This document shows, piece after piece, positions 1 to 5,105 of a DNA stretch of 5,115 bases. The translations under genes were made by a program, and so were the position numbers. Under the pieces are notes generated by a model. That model made no database searches. It saw only the letters and a program-made list of their open reading frames with translations, and was not told the origin of the DNA. Position 1 is the first letter of the stretch; each line of letters opens with the position of its first letter. The stretch is taken from the NCBI GenBank assembly GCA_023252395.1, contig JAJPDY010000102.1:1-5115 (forward strand), read 5' to 3'. The DNA comes from Nitrososphaera sp. GTDB lineage: Archaea; Thermoproteota; Nitrososphaeria; Nitrososphaerales; Nitrososphaeraceae.

Positions 1-594
1 CCTTACACGATGGTCAGGGTGTCATGGATATACAAGCCCAAGATGTCAGACACCGGCCTATATTTTAGCAAGTGGGGGCGGGTGTCGGAACTTACAAACC
101 AGCACCTCAATTCGCTAATATCGTATTACACCGGCTTTGAGACAGAAGTGATGAGGACGGGCAACTCTGGCGAGCACTGCATGTCGCTCAAGCTGGCAGA
201 ACTACTGACGTTTTCATCAGGCTATTCTATAGAGCCCTATGAAATTGTGAACATCCTAGAAGAGTTTGGAGGCATCATCCCCACGATGCACCAAGACGCC
301 ATGGACCAGGGCATAGAGGTAATGCAGGTTGAAACGCGCAACCCGCACTTTCACGAGGACAAGGGCGAAGATCACCTGAAGGAGATGGTGATGGGGTCGC
401 TAGGCTCGATATACCACAGCAAGATATGCCCGCCAAAGCTTCGCGAAAAGATACTGGAATCTCTGCGCGGCAAGAGCATGATAGAAGACGGGCAGCAGGA
501 GCCGCCGGCGCCACTCAAGATAGAGCCGTTCAAGGACATCGACATCAGGCAGTTTGCAAAAGCTCTAAACAAGGCCGGCACGTACGCCCAATGA
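1..594 (+). CDS. mpgS: Mannosyl-3-phosphoglycerate synthase, C-terminal part (5' end outside window)
   Basis: The reading frame is open from base 1, so this is a 197-residue C-terminal fragment; family members are about 390 residues, so roughly half is missing. The enzyme (GT55 family) transfers mannose from GDP-mannose to 3-phosphoglycerate, the first step to the compatible solute mannosylglycerate, in the cytosol. Numbering from base 1, family-typical blocks are visible: FSKWGRVSELTN (22-33), TGFETEVMRTGNSGEH (44-59), SSGYSIEPYEIV (72-83), and the histidine-rich ETRNPHFHEDKG (111-122), followed by KEM and IYHSK (137-141). The last ~37 residues are a Pro/Gln-containing tail that I cannot match to the family core. 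The stop codon overlaps the start of the next gene, implying one transcript and translational coupling. The internal ATG at base 10 is not a true start, because conserved residues precede and surround it. Recognition is from memory of family motifs. Confidence 0.88.
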   Translation, partial: PYTMVRVSWIYKPKMSDTGLYFSKWGRVSELTNQHLNSLISYYTGFETEVMRTGNSGEHCMSLKLAELLTFSSGYSIEPYEIVNILEEFGGIIPTMHQDAMDQGIEVMQVETRNPHFHEDKGEDHLKEMVMGSLGSIYHSKICPPKLREKILESLRGKSMIEDGQQEPPAPLKIEPFKDIDIRQFAKALNKAGTYAQ

Positions 595-1238
595 TGCCAG
601 GACTTGCAGCGTTTGACATGGACGGGACACTGATCCAAGGAAGGCTGGTGTTTGCCCTTGCAGACAGGTTCGGGCTCTCTGGCAGGGTTACGGAGATACA
701 GTCAAGCGGCATGCCGGGGCACGAGCAGACAAAGGCAATAGCAGCGCTCTTTGAAGGATTGACAAAAAAAGACGTACAAGACGCAATAGAGTCGATCCCG
801 CTTGTCAAGAATTGTGAACAGGCAATTGCAAAGCTAAAGGAGAATGGCTGCAAGATCGGAATAATAAGCGACAGCTATACTGTTGCGGCAGGCTCCGTCG
901 CGGATCGCCTGCAGCTTGACTTTGTGGCAGCAAACGAGCTTGAGATAATTGGCAACAAAATTACAGGCAAGGTTGGGATGCCCCTTGGCTGGGAGCAGAT
1001 TGGCTGCTTTTGCAAGATATCTGTTTGCAAGCGCTACCATCTGGAAAAGTTTGCCCATAAATTTGGAGTGCCTATTGAAAATACGCTGGCAATAGGCGAC
1101 ACAAAGTCAGACATTTGCATGGTGCAGCGCGCCGGCGTTGGCATTGCGTTCATGCCAAAAGACGCAGAAATAGCAAAAGCAACCAACAAGATTATCCGGG
1201 ACTCTGATCTATTGAAAGTTTTAGAATTTGCTGCATAA
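591..1238 (+). CDS. SerB-like HAD-family phosphatase, possible mannosyl-3-phosphoglycerate phosphatase
   Basis: A 215-residue HAD-superfamily phosphatase with all four motifs: motif I FDMDGT with nucleophile D9 and acid/base D11, motif II ISDS with S93, motif III lysine K147, and motif IV GDTKSD with D170 and D174. The ~80 residues between motifs I and II form a C1-type cap, as in phosphoserine phosphatase (SerB). The start at 591 is chosen because ATGA overlaps the mpgS stop and motif I begins eight residues later. The second ATG at 594 is equally possible, while the longer upstream extension of this frame lies inside mpgS and looks like a shadow. Coupling to mpgS suggests it dephosphorylates mannosyl-3-phosphoglycerate to mannosylglycerate; that is inference. 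Canonical MpgP belongs to a different HAD subclass with a C2 cap. The alternative is phosphoserine phosphatase in serine synthesis. Three cysteines (C139, C141, C146) cluster just before motif III. Confidence 0.85.
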   Translation: MMPGLAAFDMDGTLIQGRLVFALADRFGLSGRVTEIQSSGMPGHEQTKAIAALFEGLTKKDVQDAIESIPLVKNCEQAIAKLKENGCKIGIISDSYTVAAGSVADRLQLDFVAANELEIIGNKITGKVGMPLGWEQIGCFCKISVCKRYHLEKFAHKFGVPIENTLAIGDTKSDICMVQRAGVGIAFMPKDAEIAKATNKIIRDSDLLKVLEFAA

Positions 1239-1240
1239 AT

Positions 1241-1246
1241 GTTTTT
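1241..1246 (+). terminator. Possible T-tract terminator of the mpgS operon
   Basis: A GTTTTT run starts three bases after the HAD-phosphatase stop codon. Archaeal RNA polymerase can terminate at short T-tracts without a hairpin. The same AT-rich stretch also reads as a promoter element for the next gene, so the assignment is weak. Confidence 0.25.
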
Positions 1247-1256
1247 AAATTATTAA
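1242..1256 (+). promoter_or_regulatory. Candidate TATA element for the asparagine synthetase gene
   Basis: The run TTTTTAAATTATTAA is the most TATA-like sequence in the 97-bp gap before the asparagine synthetase start. With the usual ~25-bp spacing, transcription would begin near 1275 and give a 5' leader of about 60 nt, long for an archaeon with many leaderless genes. A weaker AT-rich element (TTTTGAATTT, 1313-1322) lies only ~20 bp from the ATG, too close for a leaderless start. The leader also has a direct repeat of GAATTTGG (1304-1311 and 1317-1324). Confidence 0.4.
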
Positions 1257-1335
1257 TGGGTAGTTAATGCGGTTGAAGTCGAATTCTCTGCCCTCGGGTA
1301 GTGGAATTTGGCTTTTGAATTTGGTTAGATAGAAT

Positions 1336-3024
1336 ATGTGTGGAATAGCTGGCATTTTGAGCAAAAACGGTGAGAACGTCGTGCCGCTTGTTGGAACGAT
1401 GCTTTCTTGCATGGTGAACCGTGGACCTGACGGCGCCGGTCTCGTGGCGGACGGCCGTATCGTAAAGTCCAACTCTATTGCGGCTCTCCAGTCGCAGTTT
1501 CAGACGGTGACTGCAAAAAGCGCGCTTGGACATACCAGGCTTGCAATAGTTGGCGGAACCTGCGGGGCGCAGCCATTTAGCAGCTGCGACGGCAGGCTTG
1601 TGCTTGAGCACAACGGCGAGATCTACAACTACAAAAAGATAAGGAAAAAGCTGGAAGGCCGCCATCACAAGTTCACAACAACTACGGACAGTGAGGTGAT
1701 AGTGCACCTCCTTGAAGAAAACATTGAGAAAAGCAGCCTGCTTGGCGCAATAAAAAAGACAGTGGCAGAGCTGGACGGCGTGTATGCACTCGCAATTCGC
1801 GACGAAAAGACGGGCGAAGTCGCCCTCGTAAGGGACAGAATAGGCGTACGGCAGCTCTACTACGCTGACACGGCCAAGTTTGTCGCGTTTGCGTCAGAGC
1901 GCAAGGCGCTGTGGCGTATAGGGATACAGGAGCCGACAAGGCGCATACTCCCGGGCAGCGCGTTGATAATATCGTCTGACGGCAGGATGCAGACCTTCCA
2001 AGTGGCGGACCCAATCCCACAGAAAGTCAGGCTTGCATACAAGACGATGGCTTCTGCAGTGGAAGCATACAGAAAGACATTGATGGAGTCTATGGAGAAG
2101 CGCACGCAGGACTTCCAGAGAATAGGGATAATCTTTTCAGGCGGAATCGACAGCGTGCTTGTCGCATACCTTGCATCGAAAATGGTGCCCGAAGTTGTCT
2201 GCTACACCTGCGGCTCAAAGGGATCTAACGACATCGCCTACGCGCGGCAGATAGCTGAAAAGCTTGGCCTTGAGCTTAAAGTAGCCGAGTTTGACCAAGA
2301 CGAGGTAGAGCGATTGATCCCCGAAGTCGTCAACGTCATTGAAGATTCTAACGCAGGGCAGGTCGAAGTTGCGCTACCTGTGTACGGGGCGGTCAGGCTT
2401 GCGCACAAGGACGGAATAAAGGTGATGCTCACAGGGCAGGGCGCGGACGAGATCTTTGGCGGCTACTCTTGGTACGCCAAGGTTGCCGAAAAGGAAGGCT
2501 ACCGCAAGCTGCGCCAGCGGATGGTTGAAGACCTGTTGCTCCTGTACAAGGAGACGCTAGAGCGCGAGGACAAGATAACGATGGCCCACAGCATTGAACT
2601 CCGAGAGCCGTTCCTTGACTCTGAAGTGATCAGGATGGCGCTTGGTGTAGACATGCGGCTGAACGTAAAGAACGGGCAAGACATCCTTGGCAAGCATGTG
2701 CACCGAAAGCTTGCGCAAAAGCTCGGGATACCAAAGGATATTGCGTATAGGGTAAAAGAAGCTGCACAGCACGGCTCTGGCATGCACGACATGATTGACG
2801 CGATAGCAAGAAAGCACGGCTTTGACGAGTCGACAATTCCTGCGGCATACCTTGACGAGCTGCGCCTGCGCGAAAGAGTGGGAAGCTCCCAGAGGTACGG
2901 CTATCTGTTTGGTGACGAAAAGATATGGATCGCAGAGCCGCACGTGCAGATGTACCTTGACGGCCTATCGAACAAGCCACAGCAGTTCGAGCTTGTGGCG
3001 ACAACGAAAAAGATTGTCAAGTAA
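1336..3024 (+). CDS. asnB: Glutamine-hydrolysing asparagine synthetase
   Basis: A 562-residue AsnB-type enzyme that makes asparagine from aspartate, ATP and glutamine-derived ammonia in the cytosol. The N-terminal class II glutaminase domain (~1-210) starts MCGIAG; after Met removal Cys2 is the nucleophile, which fixes the start at 1336. It also shows NRGPDG (28-33), GHTRLAI (65-71), NGEIYNY (93-99, oxyanion-hole region), DSE (118-120) and RDRIGVRQLYY (166-176). The synthetase domain (~235-540) has the PP-loop SGGIDS (268-273), TGQGADEIFGGY (366-377) and MAHSIELREPFLD (416-428). Length and motif order match family members of 500-630 residues, and nothing essential is missing. The preceding gap carries its own candidate promoter, so it is probably transcribed separately from mpgS. 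It overlaps the convergent membrane-protein gene by 8 bp. A specialised amidotransferase of the same family cannot be excluded. Confidence 0.93.
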   Translation: MCGIAGILSKNGENVVPLVGTMLSCMVNRGPDGAGLVADGRIVKSNSIAALQSQFQTVTAKSALGHTRLAIVGGTCGAQPFSSCDGRLVLEHNGEIYNYKKIRKKLEGRHHKFTTTTDSEVIVHLLEENIEKSSLLGAIKKTVAELDGVYALAIRDEKTGEVALVRDRIGVRQLYYADTAKFVAFASERKALWRIGIQEPTRRILPGSALIISSDGRMQTFQVADPIPQKVRLAYKTMASAVEAYRKTLMESMEKRTQDFQRIGIIFSGGIDSVLVAYLASKMVPEVVCYTCGSKGSNDIAYARQIAEKLGLELKVAEFDQDEVERLIPEVVNVIEDSNAGQVEVALPVYGAVRLAHKDGIKVMLTGQGADEIFGGYSWYAKVAEKEGYRKLRQRMVEDLLLLYKETLEREDKITMAHSIELREPFLDSEVIRMALGVDMRLNVKNGQDILGKHVHRKLAQKLGIPKDIAYRVKEAAQHGSGMHDMIDAIARKHGFDESTIPAAYLDELRLRERVGSSQRYGYLFGDEKIWIAEPHVQMYLDGLSNKPQQFELVATTKKIVK

Positions 3025-3856
3025 ACTTTTGGCTCGACCTGATGCTTCGCGCAATCAGAAAAGGCGCGATCACAAGGGCAGGGATGCTTGCGGCGATAAA
3101 AAGTGATTGAAACGGCGCAAGAATGCTTGCGCTCGTTCCTGCTCCTGCTACACCTATCCCAAACAAGGCAGACAGGATGCTGCCAGCGCAGGTCGGGCAC
3201 CCGACGAAAAGCCCGCAGGTTGCCCCTACCCCTCCAGCAATTGATGTGCTGGTTTTGAGTGACTTTCTCATCCTATACGCAAAGACACTGAGCGCTGCGT
3301 TGAATCCGACAAGCAGGGACACAACTGCCGCCAGGATGACGTTGACCGGTATTATCAGTATCAAAAAGTGATCAGTGAAATACAGAGTGAGCATGGGCAT
3401 GTAGCCGGGGGCGTTGCAACACGGTATAAGGTCAATCGACGGGACTGTGATCCCTTTTTCCGTGAACGACACGTCGGGCCGGTAGACAAGTATCTGTGAC
3501 AAAAAGCCAAAAAATATGCCGTAGCCGATTGCGGCAACTGCCATTATCTTCCAGTATCCCTTGTTTGCAAAGGCACCGGTGATAAACGACATCAGGCTGC
3601 CAGAGCCGGCGGTGCGCACCTGCTCTGAGCGAAAAATGGTGTACGAGCCGTATACCATGGCCGCCATCGAGGCAGCAGTTATGGCAAGCATGGCGTACGC
3701 AAGACCGGTCAGCCGCTGCGACTCTATCGGGAGTGGACCATAAGAGGGCGCCGTGAGCCTGGAATAGATAATGAACGCGATGACAAGTGAAAATAAACCT
3801 ACAAAAAGTATCCTGAATCCGCTTTCGCGCAAGCCTCTCCAGCGTTTATCGTCCAT
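3017..3856 (-). CDS. Multi-pass membrane protein with conserved-looking cysteine motifs, function unknown
   Basis: A 279-residue integral membrane protein that I do not recognise. About six hydrophobic segments are visible: ~15-33, 50-71, 103-124, 162-194, 207-237 and 246-269. Basic clusters (K4-R10, R76-R81, R195-K201, the C-terminal RSIRSSQK) fit a positive-inside topology with both ends cytoplasmic. Five cysteines stand out: CC at 146-147 in PCCNAPGYMP, in a loop predicted to be external, and C214, C220 and C223 in ATCGLFVGCPTCAG within the fifth segment. This pattern suggests metal or thiol-disulfide chemistry. The second motif faintly resembles the PCxGP motifs of CcdA/DsbD membrane thiol carriers, but that is only a visual likeness. 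The ATG at 3856 is preferred over an in-frame TTG at 3871, because a TATA-like element at 3887-3896 would place the transcript start downstream of the TTG. Its 3' end overlaps asnB tail to tail. Confidence 0.8.
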   Translation of the reverse strand: MDDKRWRGLRESGFRILFVGLFSLVIAFIIYSRLTAPSYGPLPIESQRLTGLAYAMLAITAASMAAMVYGSYTIFRSEQVRTAGSGSLMSFITGAFANKGYWKIMAVAAIGYGIFFGFLSQILVYRPDVSFTEKGITVPSIDLIPCCNAPGYMPMLTLYFTDHFLILIIPVNVILAAVVSLLVGFNAALSVFAYRMRKSLKTSTSIAGGVGATCGLFVGCPTCAGSILSALFGIGVAGAGTSASILAPFQSLFIAASIPALVIAPFLIARSIRSSQKFT

Positions 3857-3886
3857 TGCTGACCTGTACAAAACAGAAATGAATGC

Positions 3887-3896
3887 AAATTAAATC
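3887..3896 (-). promoter_or_regulatory. Candidate TATA element for the membrane-protein gene
   Basis: Read on the minus strand this is GATTTAATTT, centred about 35 bp before the ATG at 3856. Transcription would begin near 3866 and leave a leader of about 10 nt. An AGGT four to seven bases before the ATG region could be a weak ribosome-binding site. The spacing is the main argument for the ATG start over the upstream TTG. Confidence 0.45.
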
Positions 3897-3910
3897 TTAT
3901 CGGCTTCTGG

Positions 3911-3924
3911 ATAAATCCTTAATT
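3911..3924 (+). promoter_or_regulatory. Candidate TATA element for the DUF151 gene
   Basis: The stretch ATAAATCCTTAATT has an AT-rich core (TTAATT, 3919-3924) about 30 bp before the ATG at 3951. That is the spacing expected for a leaderless or nearly leaderless archaeal transcript. No Shine-Dalgarno-like sequence lies just before this ATG, which agrees with leaderless translation. Confidence 0.45.
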
Positions 3925-3950
3925 CCCAGAATGTACATAATACACATACA

Positions 3951-4379
3951 ATGCCAAAGAGCCCCTCTGAAGACGAGGAGTACATCACTGCAAAAATAAG
4001 TTACGTGGGGTTTGTGGATCAGGTGGGGCTTGAAGGAGTAGTCATACTAAAGTCAGAGGACGGCAAGGAATTTCCGATGCGCGCTTTTTCCGGTGAAGTC
4101 GCAAGACACATTTCGCGCTTTCAGGAAGGCGACAAGGGCAGCATCCCGACGATATACAACTTGGTAGAAGAGATAGCAGTCATGCAGGATTTGCTGCTAG
4201 TCGAGGTGCGCGTGTACCAGAGCGGCTCGGTGCTACGGGCGAACCTTTATTTCAAAAAGAGGGACGGCGAGCTCATTCTCAGGAACTACCGCGCTTCTGA
4301 CTCGATAGCATTGGCGGCATACTATGACATACCGATCAAGGTAAGAAAGAACCTGTTTGAAGAAGCCATAGAGCGCTGA
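3951..4379 (+). CDS. Bifunctional nuclease (BFN, DUF151) domain protein
   Basis: A 142-residue protein that is essentially one DUF151/BFN domain. Family hallmarks visible are the N-terminal strand GLEGVVILKSEDGKEFPMRAF (26-46), a central region IYNLVEEI (68-75) followed by LLLVEVRVYQSGSVLRANLYF (81-101), and the signature RASDSIALAAYYDIPIKV (114-131), where family members have a 'RPSDAIALA'-like motif. Members include plant and bacterial proteins, some reported to have DNase/RNase activity and a Thermotoga structure. The biochemical role in archaea is not established, so nuclease activity is only a family-level suggestion. No signal peptide or membrane segment is seen, so it is likely cytosolic. 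The first ten residues are acidic and precede the domain. It is divergent from the membrane-protein gene (94 bp between starts) and convergent with the winged-helix gene. Confidence 0.85.
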   Translation: MPKSPSEDEEYITAKISYVGFVDQVGLEGVVILKSEDGKEFPMRAFSGEVARHISRFQEGDKGSIPTIYNLVEEIAVMQDLLLVEVRVYQSGSVLRANLYFKKRDGELILRNYRASDSIALAAYYDIPIKVRKNLFEEAIER

Positions 4380-4390
4380 TCAAGCTCAGA

Positions 4391-4395
4391 AAAAT
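4391..4395 (-). terminator. Possible T-tract terminator for the winged-helix gene
   Basis: In the 60-bp convergent gap (4380-4439) the minus strand reads ACATTTTTCTG, a five-T run about 45 bp past the winged-helix stop. On the plus strand a T-rich stretch (TTCTATTTTA, about 4404-4413) could serve the DUF151 gene in the same way. There is no convincing hairpin. Both calls rest only on the known use of T-tracts in archaeal termination. Confidence 0.25.
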
Positions 4396-4439
4396 GTCAG
4401 TGTATTCTATTTTAGATGGTTGTACGTTAGCCTGTTTAT

Positions 4440-4694
4440 TCAGCTCTTGGCAGTTATGGACAGATCGTCCATCTGGCTGTACAGCTTTAGAAATCTGTGA
4501 CCCTTCTCGCTTGTACGGAATGTTTGGGTCGCCGAGTCATAATCGATCAAGCCATTAGCTGACAGGAAGTTAAGATATTCTTTTAGCTGGGCGTATGACA
4601 GGAACGCTTTGTACATTATCTTGGTCTTTGTGGCTCCTCCGTTTGCTGCTTCCAAAATGCTAGAAGCAAGTTCTGTTCTACTTCTGTATTTCAT
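4440..4694 (-). CDS. Small winged-helix DNA-binding protein (ArnR1/HTH_45-like)
   Basis: An 84-residue protein that fits a single winged helix-turn-helix domain. Helix 1 is about RTELASSILEAA (6-17), helix 2 is in the TKTKIMYKAF region (22-31), and the recognition helix is within SYAQLKEYLNFLSANGLI (33-50). The wing follows at about 51-62 (YDSATQTFRTS), and a last helix EKGHRFLKLYSQM (63-75) closes the domain, perhaps as a dimer contact. The 'K.MY.A.LSY.QLKEYL..L...GLI' pattern with 'T.KG.RFL..Y..M' is typical of ArnR1-like regulators (Pfam HTH_45), which are numerous in Thaumarchaeota. It is a probable transcription factor; its target and effector are unknown. The ATG at 4694 is favoured by a TATA element about 32 bp upstream. 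Two dyad-symmetric sites upstream suggest autoregulation. Confidence 0.85.
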   Translation of the reverse strand: MKYRSRTELASSILEAANGGATKTKIMYKAFLSYAQLKEYLNFLSANGLIDYDSATQTFRTSEKGHRFLKLYSQMDDLSITAKS

Positions 4695-4716
4695 TTTTCC
4701 CGATCTATAATATACA

Positions 4717-4736
4717 GCGCGACTATATATGCGCGC
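4717..4736. promoter_or_regulatory. Near-palindrome centred on the TATA box of the winged-helix gene
   Basis: GCGCGACTATATATGCGCGC is a 20-bp dyad in which eight of ten base pairs are symmetric: the 5-bp GCGCG/CGCGC arms match, two pairs next to the core mismatch, and the TATATA core matches. The core lies about 32 bp before the ATG at 4694 on the minus strand, correct for a TATA box with a leader of a few bases. Because TATA and flanking bases are embedded in the dyad, a protein bound here would block TBP/TFB, as a repressor would. A bidirectional promoter is also possible. Confidence 0.55.
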
Positions 4737-4743
4737 CCGATAA

Positions 4744-4759
4744 AATGTTGTACAACATT
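4744..4759. repeat. Perfect 16-bp palindrome, candidate operator
   Basis: AATGTTGTACAACATT is a perfect inverted repeat with no spacer. Its centre is 25 bp from the centre of the TATA-containing dyad and about 57 bp upstream of the winged-helix start. The position, upstream of the TATA/BRE region on the minus strand, is typical for an activator or cooperative regulator site. A partial match, GTTGTAC, occurs at 4420-4426 in the gap after the same gene. Confidence 0.6.
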
Positions 4760-4916
4760 ATTGATCTTTCAAAGAGGAAGAAGATTTCACAAAACAGAAA
4801 AGCTAAATATTTTTCTCAGCCTGATCATGCGACAATGTCTGTCAAATTAAATAAAAAGAGTAGGTGGCATAGATATTGCATGAATCGTTCATTTGCCCAC
4901 AATTCCATACTTTTCG
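4760..4916. other. AT-rich stretch with no supported gene
   Basis: This belongs to a 421-bp stretch (4695-5115) without a convincing gene. I find no tRNA-like cloverleaf, clear C/D-box guide RNA pair or terminator hairpin here. A plus-strand ORF (4745-4984) crosses it but looks random: a Lys/Arg-rich start, no domain, and an ATG inside the palindrome. A short non-coding RNA cannot be excluded by eye. Confidence 0.4.
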
Positions 4917-5105
4917 TCAGAATACTTCCTCTAACATTTCAACTGCAAGTGCAGCCAACAGGACAAAGAACATCTTCTTGCTAGAAAGTAAGAAGGATCT
5001 GTTTCTCTTATCCAACATGTGAGAAAGAAAGTTCTGCAGCGCAGGGTAGCCTGATGCTCCTAGCGAATTTACCATTGGCATAGCCAATACGGAAAAAGAC
5101 TGCAT
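4917..5105 (-). CDS. Possible small ORF of unknown function
   Basis: A 62-residue minus-strand ORF starting at an ATG at 5105, with an in-frame TGA just upstream (5112-5114), so it does not extend as one frame beyond the window. I recognise no family. The composition is more protein-like than other small ORFs here: an amphipathic-looking YPALQNFLSHMLDKRN (20-35), then a hydrophobic MFFVLLAALAVEML (45-58), too short and too near the C-terminus for a confident membrane anchor. Third codon positions are less GC-rich than in asnB. It may be a real small protein, a decayed or frameshifted gene end, or chance. Its promoter would lie outside the window. Confidence 0.25.
   Translation of the reverse strand: MQSFSVLAMPMVNSLGASGYPALQNFLSHMLDKRNRSFLLSSKKMFFVLLAALAVEMLEEVF

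Noticed and set aside
426..590. N-terminal extension of the HAD phosphatase frame back to 426
   Set aside because: It lies entirely inside mpgS in another frame, is Arg/Ala-rich without HAD features, and motif I is at the normal distance from the ATG at 591.
1288..1301. Hairpin-like CTGCCCTCGGGTAG in the asnB leader
   Set aside because: The arms leave a two-base loop, which cannot form as drawn; a shortened stem is too weak to call a riboswitch or terminator.
1682..2943. Several minus-strand open frames inside the asparagine synthetase gene
   Set aside because: They are antisense to a complete, motif-rich gene and show Ser/Cys/Arg-rich compositions typical of shadow frames.
2822..3106. Plus-strand 94-residue frame across the asnB 3' end
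   Set aside because: It overlaps asnB and the membrane-protein gene, has low-complexity Ser/Arg/Lys composition and no recognisable domain.
4745..4984. Plus-strand 79-residue ORF divergent from the winged-helix gene
   Set aside because: Its ATG sits inside the perfect palindrome and only ~18 bp past the TATA core, so a transcript from that promoter would start after the ATG. The protein is basic, lacks any domain and runs antisense to another small ORF.
5048..5062. CTGATG-type sequence resembling a C-box of a guide RNA
   Set aside because: It does not match the full RUGAUGA box and no properly spaced D box or C'/D' pair was found.
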